DNA from: an uncultured Polaribacter sp.
GTDB lineage: Bacteria > Bacteroidota > Bacteroidia > Flavobacteriales > Flavobacteriaceae
Assembly: GCF_947496195.1 (NCBI RefSeq)
Contig: NZ_CANMBY010000001.1
Span: forward strand, 558,001-622,000
Reading direction: 5' to 3'
DNA length: 64,000 bases
In this document: piece by piece, positions 25,753 through 36,111 of the stretch
Position numbering within the stretch: the stretch's first letter is position 1
Layout of the letters: each line of letters starts with the position of its first letter
Made by a program: the position numbers and the translations under genes
The notes under the pieces: generated by a model
The model's database searches: none
The model's input: the letters and a program-made list of their open reading frames with translations, nothing else
Told to the model about the DNA's origin: nothing

Positions 25753-27750
25753 TTATTTATAACTTCTTTCTTTTACTTCTATATTTTCATACACTAAAGG
25801 CTCTTTGTGTAAAACAGCATCTTTAGGCTCTCCTTTATACTCCCAAGCAGAAACAAATTGGAATTCTTTTAATCTTTTTGCTTCTCCTTCTGGAGTTTGG
25901 TACTCTTCTCTAAAGTGTCCTCCTGCAGATTCTTCTCTTACTAAAGCATCTTTTGCAAATAATTCTCCTAACTCTAAGAAATCTGCAACTCTTCCTGCTT
26001 TTGCTAATTCTTCATTATACTCATTAGCTCCTCCAGGAACAGAAACATTTGTCCAGAAATCTTTTCTTAAATCAGAAATCTCTTGAATAGCTTCTTTAAG
26101 TCCTTCTTCGTTTCTAGACATTCCACATTTGTCCCACATAATTTTACCTAATTTCTTGTGGTAATAGTCTACAGAATGTTTTCCTTTATTATTGATGAAA
26201 AAGTCGATACTGTCTTTTACAGCTTTTTCTGCTTCATCAAATTCTGGAGTATCAGTTGATATTTTTCCTGTTCTAATATCATCAGCTAAATAATCACCAA
26301 TTGTATATGGTAACACAAAATAACCATCTGCTAAACCTTGCATTAATGCAGAAGCTCCTAATCTATTTGCTCCATGATCAGAGAAATTGGCTTCACCAAT
26401 ACAATATAAACCTGGCACTGTAGTCATTAAGTTATAATCAACCCAAACACCTCCCATTGTATAATGAACAGCTGGGTAAATCATCATTGGAGTTTCATAT
26501 GGATTTTCATCTACAATCTTCTCATACATTTGGAATAAGTTACCATATTTTGCTTTTACGATTTCTTTTCCTAACTCTTTAATTTTAGCCTCTGTTGGAT
26601 TTTGAATGTTTTTAATTTTCGCTTGCTCTGTTCCATAACGAATAATTGCAGCAGCAAAATCTAAATACACAGCTTCACCAGTTGCATTTACACCATAACC
26701 AGCATCACAACGTTCTTTAGCTGCCCTAGAAGCAACATCTCTTGGAACTAAGTTACCAAATGCTGGGTAACGTCTTTCTAAATAATAATCTCTTTCGTCT
26801 TCAGATAATTCTGTAGGTTTTTTCTTTCCTTCACGAATTAATTTTACATCCTCTAAATTCTTTGGTACCCAAATACGACCATCATTTCTAAGAGATTCTG
26901 ACATCAAAGTTAATTTTGATTGATAATCTCCAGAACGTGGAATACAAGTTGGGTGAATTTGTGTATAACAAGGGTTTGCAAAATATGCTCCTTTCTTATG
27001 AATTTTCCAAGCAGCAGTTACGTTAGAACCCATTGCGTTTGTAGATAAGAAATATACATTTCCATATCCTCCAGAAGCTACAACAACTGCATGAGCAGAA
27101 TGTCTTTCTATTTCTCCTGTAACTAAATTACGTGCTATGATTCCTCTTGCTTTTCCATCAACAATAACAACATCTAACATTTCATGTCTGTTAAACATCT
27201 CTATTTTACCACGAGCAATTTGACGGTTCATTGCAGAATAGGCTCCTAATAATAATTGCTGACCAGTTTGTCCTTTTGCATAAAAAGTTCTAGAAACTAA
27301 AACTCCACCAAAAGAACGGTTGTCTAACAAACCTCCATAATCACGTGCAAAAGGAACACCCTGTGCAACACATTGATCGATAATGTTTGCAGAAACTTCT
27401 GCTAATCTATATACGTTTGCTTCACGAGATCTATAGTCTCCACCTTTTACAGTATCATAGAATAATCTGTAAGTAGAATCTCCATCTCCTTGATAGTTTT
27501 TTGCTGCGTTTATACCTCCTTGAGCTGCAATCGAATGTGCTCTTCTTGGAGAATCTTGGTAAGCAAAAGCTTTTACGTTGTAGCCTAATTCTGCTAAAGT
27601 TGCAGAAGCAGAACCACCTGCTAATCCTGTACCTACAACAATAACATCTATATGACGTTTGTTGGCAGGATTTACCAAGTTAATTTTATTTTTATATTCT
27701 GTCCATTTATCTTTTAGTGGACCCTGAGGTACTTTTGAATCTAAAGCCAT
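25753..27750 (-). CDS. sdhA: Succinate dehydrogenase/fumarate reductase flavoprotein subunit
   Basis: 665 residues; oxidises succinate to fumarate. The Rossmann loop is [19 protein letters not shown], the covalent FAD His lies in [17 protein letters not shown], and the substrate and FAD region reads [23 protein letters not shown]. Length and order suit the single-membrane-anchor class that works with menaquinone. sdhC lies 10 bp upstream and sdhB 12 bp downstream. Confidence 0.97.
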   Translation of the reverse strand: MALDSKVPQGPLKDKWTEYKNKINLVNPANKRHIDVIVVGTGLAGGSASATLAELGYNVKAFAYQDSPRRAHSIAAQGGINAAKNYQGDGDSTYRLFYDTVKGGDYRSREANVYRLAEVSANIIDQCVAQGVPFARDYGGLLDNRSFGGVLVSRTFYAKGQTGQQLLLGAYSAMNRQIARGKIEMFNRHEMLDVVIVDGKARGIIARNLVTGEIERHSAHAVVVASGGYGNVYFLSTNAMGSNVTAAWKIHKKGAYFANPCYTQIHPTCIPRSGDYQSKLTLMSESLRNDGRIWVPKNLEDVKLIREGKKKPTELSEDERDYYLERRYPAFGNLVPRDVASRAAKERCDAGYGVNATGEAVYLDFAAAIIRYGTEQAKIKNIQNPTEAKIKELGKEIVKAKYGNLFQMYEKIVDENPYETPMMIYPAVHYTMGGVWVDYNLMTTVPGLYCIGEANFSDHGANRLGASALMQGLADGYFVLPYTIGDYLADDIRTGKISTDTPEFDEAEKAVKDSIDFFINNKGKHSVDYYHKKLGKIMWDKCGMSRNEEGLKEAIQEISDLRKDFWTNVSVPGGANEYNEELAKAGRVADFLELGELFAKDALVREESAGGHFREEYQTPEGEAKRLKEFQFVSAWEYKGEPKDAVLHKEPLVYENIEVKERSYK

Positions 27751-27760
27751 AGTGTTAAGA

Positions 27761-28435
27761 TTAATGGTTATGATTTAAATGATGATACAATGCGATGATA
27801 ATAAATCCTAATGGAACTAAAATAGCATACGCTTTTCCTAAAGTGCCTAATTTTTTACGCAATGATGCTGCACCAACAGATTGAAAAGCAGAAGTAAATC
27901 CGTGAGCTAAATGTAATCCTAAGAAAACAAATGCAACACAATACGCTGCTACTCTTGCAGGATTAACAAATTTCTCTTGTAATTCATGATAGTATCTTAA
28001 TTGCCCATCATGTAATCCAGACCAATCTCCTTGTATAAATTTTGTATTTATTTCTGGAAACCAAAAATCAATAAAGTGTAAAACAATAAATGCTAAAATA
28101 GCAACTCCACTCCAAATCATATTTCTACTCATCCAAGTTGAATTTGCTCCTCCATTGTTTTTAGCATAAGAAACATTTCTTGCTTTGTTGTTCTGAATTT
28201 CTAGAATAAAACCCATAACAAAATGAAATACAACACCAAAAATTAAAACAGGCTGTAAAGCAAATTGCACAACTGGGTTAGTCCCCATGAAATGAGAAAC
28301 TTCATTAAATAAGTCTGCACTAAAAACAGACATCATATTTATGGTTAAATGCTGTAAAAGGAAGATCATTAAGAAAAATGCAGAAAGTGCCATTGACACT
28401 TTTCTTCCAATTGAAGATTTGAAAAATCCGCTCAT
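27761..28435 (-). CDS. sdhC: Succinate dehydrogenase cytochrome b subunit
   Basis: 224 residues with about five transmembrane helices (for example 17-37, 58-80, 105-125, 165-187 and 200-218). Histidines in the helices ([38 protein letters not shown]) fit two b-type hemes. It is a single large anchor as in the Bacillus-type succinate:menaquinone reductase, with no SdhD. It is the first gene of the sdhCAB operon, with a well-formed promoter just upstream. Confidence 0.93.
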   Translation of the reverse strand: MSGFFKSSIGRKVSMALSAFFLMIFLLQHLTINMMSVFSADLFNEVSHFMGTNPVVQFALQPVLIFGVVFHFVMGFILEIQNNKARNVSYAKNNGGANSTWMSRNMIWSGVAILAFIVLHFIDFWFPEINTKFIQGDWSGLHDGQLRYYHELQEKFVNPARVAAYCVAFVFLGLHLAHGFTSAFQSVGAASLRKKLGTLGKAYAILVPLGFIIIALYHHLNHNH

Positions 28436-28461
28436 TGTATAATTAGTTAAAATTTTGGATA

Positions 28462-28492
28462 CAAAAATACGGCTTAACAGAGTGTATTACAA
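28462..28492 (-). promoter_or_regulatory. Promoter of sdhCAB
   Basis: On the minus strand TTG (28492-28490), a 20-bp gap and TATTTTTG (28469-28462), 27 bp upstream of the sdhC start. Confidence 0.75.
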
Positions 28493-28529
28493 AGAATTTA
28501 CAACGTTTTCGATAGTATTTAGAACAATT

Positions 28530-29147
28530 TTAAATAATTTTATTAGAATTGACCAAACACTTATTATTTTTCCATTTCCCTATTAGTTTTTGTGGGTCTA
28601 TTTTTTTTCCTTCACAAGTTAAAAAATTACCATTTGTGTCTTTTTTAATGACTTTCATTTTTCCTTGATGAATGGCATTAATTACTCTAAATATCAATCC
28701 TTTTTTAGAAATAGCACTACCTTTTCTTGTTAATTCTAAACCTTTTTCATTATTCCACAAATCCATGGTTGATGAAATTTCATCTGGCACAACACCATCT
28801 TCTAACTTTCTTTTTTTAAAGGTTTGATAATTTTCTTTTTCGTGAGCTCTGCCTAAAGAACGTGCTGCTGTTTTACCAATTTCTTGTCGTAAACGAGCCA
28901 TCCAATAGGCATGCCTAAAAGCATCTACTTGACCTCCATTTCCATCTCCATCTAATAAACTTGTTTTTTTTATAGAATCTGCGACCCTATTTGTTTCATT
29001 AGAAATTTCTAAAGATTTTTTAGCTTTAAAAGGATGTAATAATACCCAAGTTTTTTTAGGCCCAGAAAGCTTAAAAAAATCATCTAAGTTAGATTGTGAA
29101 AATATTTGAGTTGATAAAAAAAGTAATAAGAATACTAATTTTCTCAT
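28530..29147 (-). CDS. Secreted DUF6973-like protein
   Basis: 205 residues with a signal peptide (MRKLVFLLLFLSTQIFSQ). The central part reads GDGNGGQVDAFRHAYWMARL, then GRAHEKENYQ and DEISSTMDLWNNEKGLEL, a His/Asp/Glu-rich pattern I associate with the DUF6973 family; this naming is from memory. An enzyme-like active site (RHAYW plus AHE) is plausible but unproven. Its ATG follows directly on the TAG of the BNR-propeller gene, so translation is probably coupled. Export to the periplasm or beyond is inferred from the signal. Confidence 0.6.
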   Translation of the reverse strand: MRKLVFLLLFLSTQIFSQSNLDDFFKLSGPKKTWVLLHPFKAKKSLEISNETNRVADSIKKTSLLDGDGNGGQVDAFRHAYWMARLRQEIGKTAARSLGRAHEKENYQTFKKRKLEDGVVPDEISSTMDLWNNEKGLELTRKGSAISKKGLIFRVINAIHQGKMKVIKKDTNGNFLTCEGKKIDPQKLIGKWKNNKCLVNSNKII

Positions 29148-31973
29148 CTATTTAATTTCAAAACTAGAAGAAGCATCACCAATTTTCACTACATATTTAC
29201 CTTTTGGTAAATAATACTCACCATTTTGAGCTTTACTAATTTTACTATTAGAATTTGCTTTTTGATAATTTTTTAATCCTTTTTTAGAGAATGATAAATT
29301 AAAGATAGCTTCATTATATCCTTTATCTGCTTTTACAGAAATTGAATTTACAAGTGTTTCTCCTTGATAGATATCTAAAGAAATTGTATTAGCTGTTTCT
29401 GTATAAAAAGGAATAGTTAATTCTGGTGTATAAGCATCACTCCAACTAGTTCTTGAGCTTCCCCAATTACCTCTTTTTCTAATATTATCTATACTAAAAA
29501 CATGTTCTTTTTTTGCTAATATTTCATCAGTTAATAACTGTAAGTTAGAAATGTCAGCAATATATAAACTACGACCATGTGTACCCACTACCAAGTGCTT
29601 AGCTTTTGGCTGAATTACTAAATCATGCACTGCAACATTTGGTAAATTTTTGTCAAAAACTTGCCAAGAATCACCTTGATTTAAAGAAACATACAATCCA
29701 TTATCTGTACCTAAATACAATATATTTTCGTTTACAGGATCTTCCTTAATTACGTTAACTGAAGATGTTGGAATTGATTCTCCTATATTTTTCCAAGTCT
29801 GCCCATAATCATTAGACATATACACATAAGGTGTAAAATCATCAAATCTATAGCCATTTAAAGTTACATAAACTCTTTCTTTTTTATGTGATGAAGCTAC
29901 AACTCTAGAAACCCATAAATTTTGTGGTAGGTTGTTAGAAATACGTGTCCAACTTCCACCACCATTTTTAGTAAGGTTGATGTATCCATCATCTGAACCA
30001 ACATATAATAATCCAAATTGAAAAGGGCTTTCACTTATTGAAGTTAAGGTGCCATAAGCTACATTCCCTTTTTTACCTCCTGTAGTTAAATCTTCTGAAA
30101 TAGTTTCCCAATCATCTCCTTGATTTAATGATCTGTGCAATTTATTACCTCCTAAATATAAGATGTCTTGATTGTGCTTTGACAATAAAATTGGAGTTTG
30201 CCAATTAAAACGATATGGATTTTCACCTAAAGTATGTTTAGGCTGAATATATTTATTTCTACCTTCTCTATCTACTCTAAAATAATTTCCAAATTGGTAT
30301 CCTGTATAAACAATATTTGGATTTCTATCATCTACTTGCACTTGCATTCCATCACCTCCCATAATAGATTCATAAGGATTTTGACCTGATGCTTGCCATC
30401 TTTTATTTACTCTTGCATTATGGTCTGCAACCCAAACACCATTGTCTTGTAAACCTCCATAAACCTTGTAAGATCTTTGGTTATCTGCATACACTGAGTA
30501 AAACTGACCCACAGCAGGATTGTTTAATTTTACCCAACTTTCTCCATCATCATAAGAAAGATTTAAACCTCCATCATTACCATTTAATATATGTCCTTTT
30601 TTATTAGGATTAACCCATAGAGCTTGATGATCTGAATGTACATTTTCTCTACTTATAGAAGTAAAGGATTTTCCACCATCTTTAGATTTTAGAATAGGTA
30701 CACCTAACACATAAATAGCGTTTACATCTTGTGGATCTACTCTAATTTCTCCAAAATAATATCCATAAGAATAATATAAACCATCTATATAACCTTCATG
30801 TGTTCTTTTCCAAGATTTACCACCATTTGTAGTTTTAAAAACTTCTGCACCAATAACAGGTGTATCAAATAATAAAGAGTTTGCGTCTTCTAAATATTTA
30901 GCTAAATCAATAGGCTTTACAGAACCTACTCTTACCATTTGTTTTACATTTTCTGCTCTATATTTTTCTTGAAAACCATTTGTTTTTAAATACGCGTTTA
31001 ACTCTTTGTCAGATAATTTTAAAAAGTCTTCTTTAGACATGGTTTTAAAATCTTCTTTTGTTAATCCATTAGAACTTTTGCTTTTTTTATCACTAGGTCT
31101 TCTAAACTGGCTATCATGCAAAGCATAAACTGTATTTTCATCATAAACAGCTAAACCTATTCTACCAACTCCATCACCTTCAGGAAAACCATTTTTCTCA
31201 GAAATTTTTGTCCAAGTATTTCCTGCATCTGTACTTTTATAAATAGCAGAGTGTTTTCCAGAACCATCAAAATTCCACGCTTTACGTTCACGTTGCCAAG
31301 AAGCAGCGTAAATAATGTTGAAATTTTGTGGAGCAGCCTCTACATCTATAATACCTGTATCATTATTTATAAATAAGGTTTTGCTCCATGTTTTTCCTCC
31401 ATCAGTAGTTTTAAAAATTCCTCTTTCTTTATTTGGAGAATACAAATGTCCAATAACACCTATAATAACCTCATCACTATTTTTTGGGTTAATTAAAATT
31501 CTACTTACATGATGAGAATCTGGTAATCCCATATTTTGCCATGTTTTTCCTTGATCTGTAGATTTTAAAATTCCAATTCCTGCATAAGAAGATCGTGAAG
31601 AGTTTTTCTCTCCTGTTCCTACCCAAATCGTACCAGATTTCCAGTCAATTGCTATATCACCTACATTTTGTGTTGGTGAATTATCTAAAACTGGTGTAAA
31701 AGTTGTTCCGTTATTATTGGTGTACCATAAACCTCCAGATGCATAACCCACGTAAAATTCTGTAGGATTATCTGGATTTACATCCACATCTGCAACACGT
31801 CCACTCATTATAGTAGGTCCAATATTGTTGAAATTGATGTTTTTTACGATTGATTTTTTATGAAGTTGCTCTTTCTGAATTAATGATTCCTGAACTTCTT
31901 TGGCTTCTGTAATATTCTGTGCTACAATATTTAATGATAATAATGCACACAAAGTAAAAACTATATTTCTCAT
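29148..31973 (-). CDS. Sortilin/BNR-type beta-propeller secreted protein
   Basis: 941 residues from ATG at 31973; a 13-residue upstream extension is rejected because MRNIVFTLCALLSLNIVAQ is the signal peptide. At least ten Asp-box (S-x-D-x-G-x-T-W-like) repeats are visible, such as STDQGKTWQNM, TTDGGKTWSK, STDAGNTWTK, SYDDGESWVK, TKNGGGSWTR and SNDYGQTWKN, giving a large VPS10/sortilin-like propeller. A charged helical insert lies at about 300-370. The C-terminal 120 residues form a separate beta domain ending in YVVKIGDASSSFEIK, with no T9SS tail. Such proteins are often labelled glycosyl hydrolases, but no sialidase catalytic set is evident. Paired with the DUF6973-like gene. Confidence 0.85.
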   Translation of the reverse strand: MRNIVFTLCALLSLNIVAQNITEAKEVQESLIQKEQLHKKSIVKNINFNNIGPTIMSGRVADVDVNPDNPTEFYVGYASGGLWYTNNNGTTFTPVLDNSPTQNVGDIAIDWKSGTIWVGTGEKNSSRSSYAGIGILKSTDQGKTWQNMGLPDSHHVSRILINPKNSDEVIIGVIGHLYSPNKERGIFKTTDGGKTWSKTLFINNDTGIIDVEAAPQNFNIIYAASWQRERKAWNFDGSGKHSAIYKSTDAGNTWTKISEKNGFPEGDGVGRIGLAVYDENTVYALHDSQFRRPSDKKSKSSNGLTKEDFKTMSKEDFLKLSDKELNAYLKTNGFQEKYRAENVKQMVRVGSVKPIDLAKYLEDANSLLFDTPVIGAEVFKTTNGGKSWKRTHEGYIDGLYYSYGYYFGEIRVDPQDVNAIYVLGVPILKSKDGGKSFTSISRENVHSDHQALWVNPNKKGHILNGNDGGLNLSYDDGESWVKLNNPAVGQFYSVYADNQRSYKVYGGLQDNGVWVADHNARVNKRWQASGQNPYESIMGGDGMQVQVDDRNPNIVYTGYQFGNYFRVDREGRNKYIQPKHTLGENPYRFNWQTPILLSKHNQDILYLGGNKLHRSLNQGDDWETISEDLTTGGKKGNVAYGTLTSISESPFQFGLLYVGSDDGYINLTKNGGGSWTRISNNLPQNLWVSRVVASSHKKERVYVTLNGYRFDDFTPYVYMSNDYGQTWKNIGESIPTSSVNVIKEDPVNENILYLGTDNGLYVSLNQGDSWQVFDKNLPNVAVHDLVIQPKAKHLVVGTHGRSLYIADISNLQLLTDEILAKKEHVFSIDNIRKRGNWGSSRTSWSDAYTPELTIPFYTETANTISLDIYQGETLVNSISVKADKGYNEAIFNLSFSKKGLKNYQKANSNSKISKAQNGEYYLPKGKYVVKIGDASSSFEIK

Positions 31974-31997
31974 AAAAATGGTGGTTTGTTGATGTAT

Positions 31998-32011
31998 TGT
32001 TGTTAACAACA
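31998..32011. promoter_or_regulatory. 14-bp perfect palindrome upstream of the BNR-propeller gene
   Basis: TGTTGTTAACAACA is perfectly self-complementary and ends 25 bp before the start codon at 31973. It is a candidate operator; no regulator can be assigned. Confidence 0.35.
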
Positions 32012-32113
32012 TTTAAATTATTTTACTAAAATATTAGTTTTTAAATACATCTTTTAGCAATTATTGTTAATTTTTCTTAAATTGGACTCAATTAATCAAT
32101 TAAATTTTTAAAA

Positions 32114-32380
32114 ATGGGACTTTTATACACAATTATTATTGGAGCAATTTGCGGTTATATTGCAGATGTTTTAATGAGAGATAATGGCTTTGGGCTAATT
32201 GTAAATATTATTATTGGTATTGCAGGTAGTTTTGTAGGTAAGTGGTTGTATGGAGAATTAGGTATTCATGTTAATGTTGGTATTGCTTGGCTAGAAGACA
32301 TTATTGTTGGAGCTACTGGAGCTATTGTAATTTTATTTTTAGTTGGTGTGCTTAGAGGCACTAGACGTAGAAGAAGATAA
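32114..32380 (+). CDS. GlsB/YeaQ/YmgE-family small membrane protein
   Basis: 88 residues, glycine-rich, with three hydrophobic segments (about 3-20, 28-48 and 60-80) and an RRRRR end. IIGAICGYIADVLMR, GIAGSFVGKWLYGELG and DIIVGATGAIVILFLVGVL match the transglycosylase-associated/YmgE family. Members are often linked to stress response, but the molecular role is unknown. The gene is single and has its own terminator. Confidence 0.85.
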   Translation: MGLLYTIIIGAICGYIADVLMRDNGFGLIVNIIIGIAGSFVGKWLYGELGIHVNVGIAWLEDIIVGATGAIVILFLVGVLRGTRRRRR

Positions 32381-32404
32381 AACAAATAAATTCAACTATA
32401 TTTT

Positions 32405-32433
32405 TAAAAGATGCTTAAAAAGCATCTTTTTTT
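32405..32433 (+). terminator. Terminator after the YmgE-family gene
   Basis: AAAAGATGCTT / AAGCATCTTTT stem with a 3-nt loop and seven or more T at the end. Confidence 0.88.
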
Positions 32434-32532
32434 ATTTTCTGTATATTTTTCTTTTAAGAGAAAGAATCAAACTACATTTGCAACTACTTAGAAGAGACAT
32501 ATATTTAGTTTGTTTCTTAATAAAACAATACT

Positions 32533-33849
32533 ATGTCATTTGAATCTTTAGGATTATCAAAAGCTTTATTGAAAGCTATACAAGAGAAAGGTTACACTAC
32601 TCCATCACCTATACAAGAAAAAGCAATTCCTCATATATTAGAGGGTAAAGATGTGTTAGCTTCTGCACAAACAGGAACAGGAAAAACAGCGGGTTTTACT
32701 TTGCCAATATTACAGTTTTTATCTGAAACAAAACACCCAAAATATAGGCCTTTACGTGCTTTAGTACTTACACCTACAAGAGAATTAGCTGCACAAGTTT
32801 ATGATAATGTTAGAGAGTATAGCAAATATGTAAATATAAAATCTGCTGTAGTTTTTGGTGGTGTAAAACCTGCATCTCAAATAGCAACACTTAAAAAAGG
32901 TGTTGATATTTTAGTAGCCACACCTGGAAGATTATTAGATCTACATGATAGAAAAGCAGTCTCTTTTAAGAGAATTGATGTTTTAATATTAGATGAAGCA
33001 GACCGAATGTTAGACATGGGATTTGCAAGAGATTTGAATAAACTTATCAGCTTTATGCCTGCTAAACGTCAAAATTTATTGTTTTCAGCAACATTTTCTA
33101 AAGAAATTAAAAAATTAGCTGAAGGAATTTTAAGAAATCCTGTGGAAGTTGAAACTGCTCCAAAAAACTCTACTGCAAAAAAAGTTTCTCATCAAGTTTA
33201 TAAAATTGATAAAAAAAGAAAAACTGAATTTACTATAGAGCTTATTAAAGAAAATAATTGGAGTCAAGTTCTAATTTTTACAAGAACCAAACATGGAGCA
33301 AATAGACTAACAGAAAAATTAGTAAAGTCTAAAATTTCGGCAGCTGCTATTCATGGAAATAAAAGTCAAGGAGCAAGAACAAAAGCTTTAAAAAACTTTA
33401 AAGAAAATTCTATAAAAGTTTTAGTGGCAACAGATATTGCAGCTCGTGGTTTAGACATCCCTTTATTGCCTCATGTTATCAATTACGAATTACCAAATGT
33501 ACCCGAAGATTATGTACATAGAATTGGTAGAACAGGTAGAGCAGGTGCAGAAGGCGAGGCTATTTCTTTTGTTTGTAGTGAAGAAACAGAATACCAAAAA
33601 GAAATAGAAAAACTTTTAGGAGAAAAACTAAAAAGCTCTGTTGTAGAAGGCTATGAACCAACAGATACAGCTGCACCAAAAAGAGCAGCTACCCAAAGTA
33701 AAGGTTCTTTTGGTAAAAAGAAAAAAGGATCTAATACAACTTCATCTGAAAAGAAAAAACCTAGAAAAAAATCTCATTTTAAAGGTAATAAACCATCCAA
33801 TTCTTTAGGAAGAAAAAGACCTAATAAATCGTCTAAAAAACGTTTTTAA
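32533..33849 (+). CDS. DEAD-box ATP-dependent RNA helicase
   Basis: 438 residues, RhlE-like. All core motifs are present in order: Q-motif [61 protein letters not shown] and [11 protein letters not shown] basic tail of about 60 residues (rich in K, S and G) probably adds RNA binding. It unwinds RNA in cold adaptation, ribosome assembly or decay; the exact substrate is not visible. Confidence 0.95.
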   Translation: MSFESLGLSKALLKAIQEKGYTTPSPIQEKAIPHILEGKDVLASAQTGTGKTAGFTLPILQFLSETKHPKYRPLRALVLTPTRELAAQVYDNVREYSKYVNIKSAVVFGGVKPASQIATLKKGVDILVATPGRLLDLHDRKAVSFKRIDVLILDEADRMLDMGFARDLNKLISFMPAKRQNLLFSATFSKEIKKLAEGILRNPVEVETAPKNSTAKKVSHQVYKIDKKRKTEFTIELIKENNWSQVLIFTRTKHGANRLTEKLVKSKISAAAIHGNKSQGARTKALKNFKENSIKVLVATDIAARGLDIPLLPHVINYELPNVPEDYVHRIGRTGRAGAEGEAISFVCSEETEYQKEIEKLLGEKLKSSVVEGYEPTDTAAPKRAATQSKGSFGKKKKGSNTTSSEKKKPRKKSHFKGNKPSNSLGRKRPNKSSKKRF

Positions 33850-33878
33850 GTTGATTTTTTCTTGGTGTTTTTTATTGT

Positions 33879-33886
33879 TACATTTG
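33879..33886 (+). promoter_or_regulatory. -7 element upstream of the aminopeptidase P gene
   Basis: TACATTTG matches TAnnTTTG and lies 20 bp before the ATG at 33907. This supports that start over the longer in-frame one at 33862. No TTG has ideal -33 spacing. Confidence 0.5.
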
Positions 33887-33906
33887 TGTCTCAAACAAAA
33901 TTTAAC

Positions 33907-35199
33907 ATGAAATACCATTCTATAAACTCAGCATTATTTATTAAAAATCGTAAAAACTTTATGGCTCAAATGAAGCCAAAAAGCATGGCTGTTTTTAATG
34001 CTAATGACATTTATCCTATTGGAGCAGATAGCACAATGCCTTTCGAACAAAATAGAGATTTATTTTATTTAAGTGGAGTAGATCAAGAAGAAAGTGTTTT
34101 AATCCTTTTTCCTGATTGTCCAAATTCTGAACTAAGAGAAGTGTTATTTGTTAGAGAGACCAATGAGCATATTGCTGTTTGGGAAGGTGAAAAATTAACC
34201 AAAGAAGCTGCCACAAAAACAAGTGGTGTACAAACTGTTTATTGGCTTCAAGATTTACATAAAGTTTTGTTTGAAATGAGCTCTTATGCAGAGACGTTTT
34301 ATATAAACACCAATGAACATTATAGAGCTGCAGTTGAAACTGAAACTCGTGAAGATAGATTTAACAAATGGTTATTGGCTAAATATCCTGCACATGCTGT
34401 AGCTAAAAGTAACCCTATTTTACAACGCTTACGTTCTGTAAAAGACAATATTGAATTAGACTTAATACAGCATGCTTGTAATATTACAGAAAAAGGGTTT
34501 AGAAGAATTTTAAATTTTGTAAAACCAGGTGTTTGGGAATATGAAATTGAAGCTGAATTATTACATGAATTTGTTAGAAATAGATCTAAAGGTTTTGCAT
34601 ATACTCCAATAATTGCAAGTGGTAACAATGCAAATGTGTTGCATTATATAGAAAACAACCAACAATGTAAAGATGGTGACTTAATCTTATTTGATATTGC
34701 TGCAGAATATGCTAATTATAAAAGTGATTTATCAAGAACAATTCCTGTAAATGGTCGTTTTACAGAAAGACAAAAAGCAGTTTATAATGCAGTAAATCAC
34801 GTAAAAAAAGAAGCAACAAAATTATTAGTGCCAGGTACTATTTGGAAAGAATATCATGTAGAGGTTGGTAAAATAATGACAGCTGAATTATTAAAACTTG
34901 GATTAATAGACAAAGCAGATGTGCAAAATGAAGACCCAAAATGGCCTGCATATAAAAAATACTTTATGCATGGCACCTCACATCATATTGGTTTAGATAC
35001 ACATGATTATGGTTTATTGCATGAGCCTATGCAAGCAAATATGGTTTTTACAGTTGAACCTGGAATTTATATTCCTGAAGAAGGTTTTGGTATTAGACTA
35101 GAAGATGATGTTGTTGTGCAAGAAAAAGGAGAACCTTTTAATTTAATGGGTAATATACCTATTGAAGCCGAAGAAATTGAAGATTTGATGAACAAATAA
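33907..35199 (+). CDS. pepP: Xaa-Pro aminopeptidase (M24B)
   Basis: 430 residues from MKYHSINSALFIKNRKNF. An upstream extension to 33862 is rejected because a -7 element lies inside it. An N-terminal aminopeptidase P domain (about 1-165) is followed by the pita-bread metallopeptidase domain. Metal ligands are visible: FDIAAEYANYKSDLSRTIP (two Asp), HGTSHHIGLDTHDYG (His), EPGIYIPEEGFGIRLEDDVVV (two Glu). It removes N-terminal residues before proline. Cytoplasmic; single gene. Confidence 0.93.
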   Translation: MKYHSINSALFIKNRKNFMAQMKPKSMAVFNANDIYPIGADSTMPFEQNRDLFYLSGVDQEESVLILFPDCPNSELREVLFVRETNEHIAVWEGEKLTKEAATKTSGVQTVYWLQDLHKVLFEMSSYAETFYINTNEHYRAAVETETREDRFNKWLLAKYPAHAVAKSNPILQRLRSVKDNIELDLIQHACNITEKGFRRILNFVKPGVWEYEIEAELLHEFVRNRSKGFAYTPIIASGNNANVLHYIENNQQCKDGDLILFDIAAEYANYKSDLSRTIPVNGRFTERQKAVYNAVNHVKKEATKLLVPGTIWKEYHVEVGKIMTAELLKLGLIDKADVQNEDPKWPAYKKYFMHGTSHHIGLDTHDYGLLHEPMQANMVFTVEPGIYIPEEGFGIRLEDDVVVQEKGEPFNLMGNIPIEAEEIEDLMNK

Positions 35200-35228
35200 A
35201 GATTAAAAATCGAAGTTACTTTAAAGCT

Positions 35229-36011
35229 TTAAGCTAAAGAATTTATAAAACCGATTGTTTGAGTATTAAACGTTTCTGGTTGTTCTACATTTACTACATG
35301 CCCACATTTATCTATGACATATAAAGATGCTTTTTTGTGCATTTTTACAATGTTTTTTATCGAAGGTAAAAACAAATGATCTTCTGCACCCATAATATAT
35401 AATGTAGGTATTTTTATATCTTTTGCTCTAAAGAAGCGTAATAATGGATTTATTTCAGAAGTTAATTTAAACCATCTTAAAAACTCTTTTTGATATAATT
35501 TCTTAGCTTCATTTACAAACAATGATCTAGATTTCTTATGGTTTTTTCTTGGCATTATTATAAAAGCAAAAAACTTATACAACAACATATAAGGTACTAC
35601 AGATTTAAAAATAACACCTAACCTCATTAATATTTGAGAACGAACATTTAGCTTTATAATAGCACCACCCATAATCATACTTTGTACTAATTCTGGCTTT
35701 TTTTCTGCTAAATTTCTAATTAAAATGGTACCTAAAGAAATACCTATGAAGTGTGATTTTTCAATATTTAAATGATCTATTACCTCAACAATATCATTAG
35801 TAATTGAATCAAAAGTGTATTTGGGATTAAATGTATCTTTTAATTTAGGCTTACTATTTCCATGACCTCGTAAATCTAAAATTAAAACATTAAAATGTTT
35901 TTTAAAATCACGTATTTGCTTAAACCAAATAGAGCTGCTACCTCCTGCACCATGTACAAATGTTACCCATTCTTTAGAGGTTTCGTGCAAATATGTATAA
36001 TAGTTTAGCAT
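35229..36011 (-). CDS. Alpha/beta hydrolase
   Basis: 260 residues from the internal Met at 36011; a start at 36029 is also possible. The oxyanion region is VHGAGGSSSIWF, then LDLRGHGNSKP, the nucleophile elbow HFIGISLGTIL with the catalytic Ser, an Asp in YIMGAEDHLFLP, and the His in DKCGHVVNVEQP. A cap-like segment lies at about 130-185. Substrate unknown. It is convergent with pepP, and upstream lies a structured non-coding stretch with a minus-strand terminator. Confidence 0.85.
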   Translation of the reverse strand: MLNYYTYLHETSKEWVTFVHGAGGSSSIWFKQIRDFKKHFNVLILDLRGHGNSKPKLKDTFNPKYTFDSITNDIVEVIDHLNIEKSHFIGISLGTILIRNLAEKKPELVQSMIMGGAIIKLNVRSQILMRLGVIFKSVVPYMLLYKFFAFIIMPRKNHKKSRSLFVNEAKKLYQKEFLRWFKLTSEINPLLRFFRAKDIKIPTLYIMGAEDHLFLPSIKNIVKMHKKASLYVIDKCGHVVNVEQPETFNTQTIGFINSLA

Positions 36012-36083
36012 GTGTTTTAAAAACTCCAAAAATACTGTTTTTATTTTTGAAGCTTATTAAAGATATATTAATTTATAGTAATG

Positions 36084-36111
36084 AAAAAAAGGCGAGTTTA
36101 CACTCGCCTTT
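36084..36111 (-). terminator. Strong hairpin terminator upstream of the hydrolase gene
   Basis: On the minus strand GGCGAGT-GTAA-ACTCGCC is followed by seven T; on the plus strand only three T follow. It therefore acts as a minus-strand terminator, yet no open frame precedes it on that strand. Confidence 0.75.

Noticed and set aside
29148-31973. Sialidase or glycoside hydrolase function for the BNR propeller
   Set aside because: Asp boxes are structural; the catalytic Arg triad and Tyr of sialidases were not found.
31974-32012. Thirteen-residue N-terminal extension of the BNR propeller protein
   Set aside because: It would precede a clean signal peptide and run over the palindrome; the internal ATG is the better start.
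33862-33906. Upstream TTG start of the aminopeptidase P
   Set aside because: It contains the -7 element TACATTTG and a hydrophobic stretch foreign to the family.
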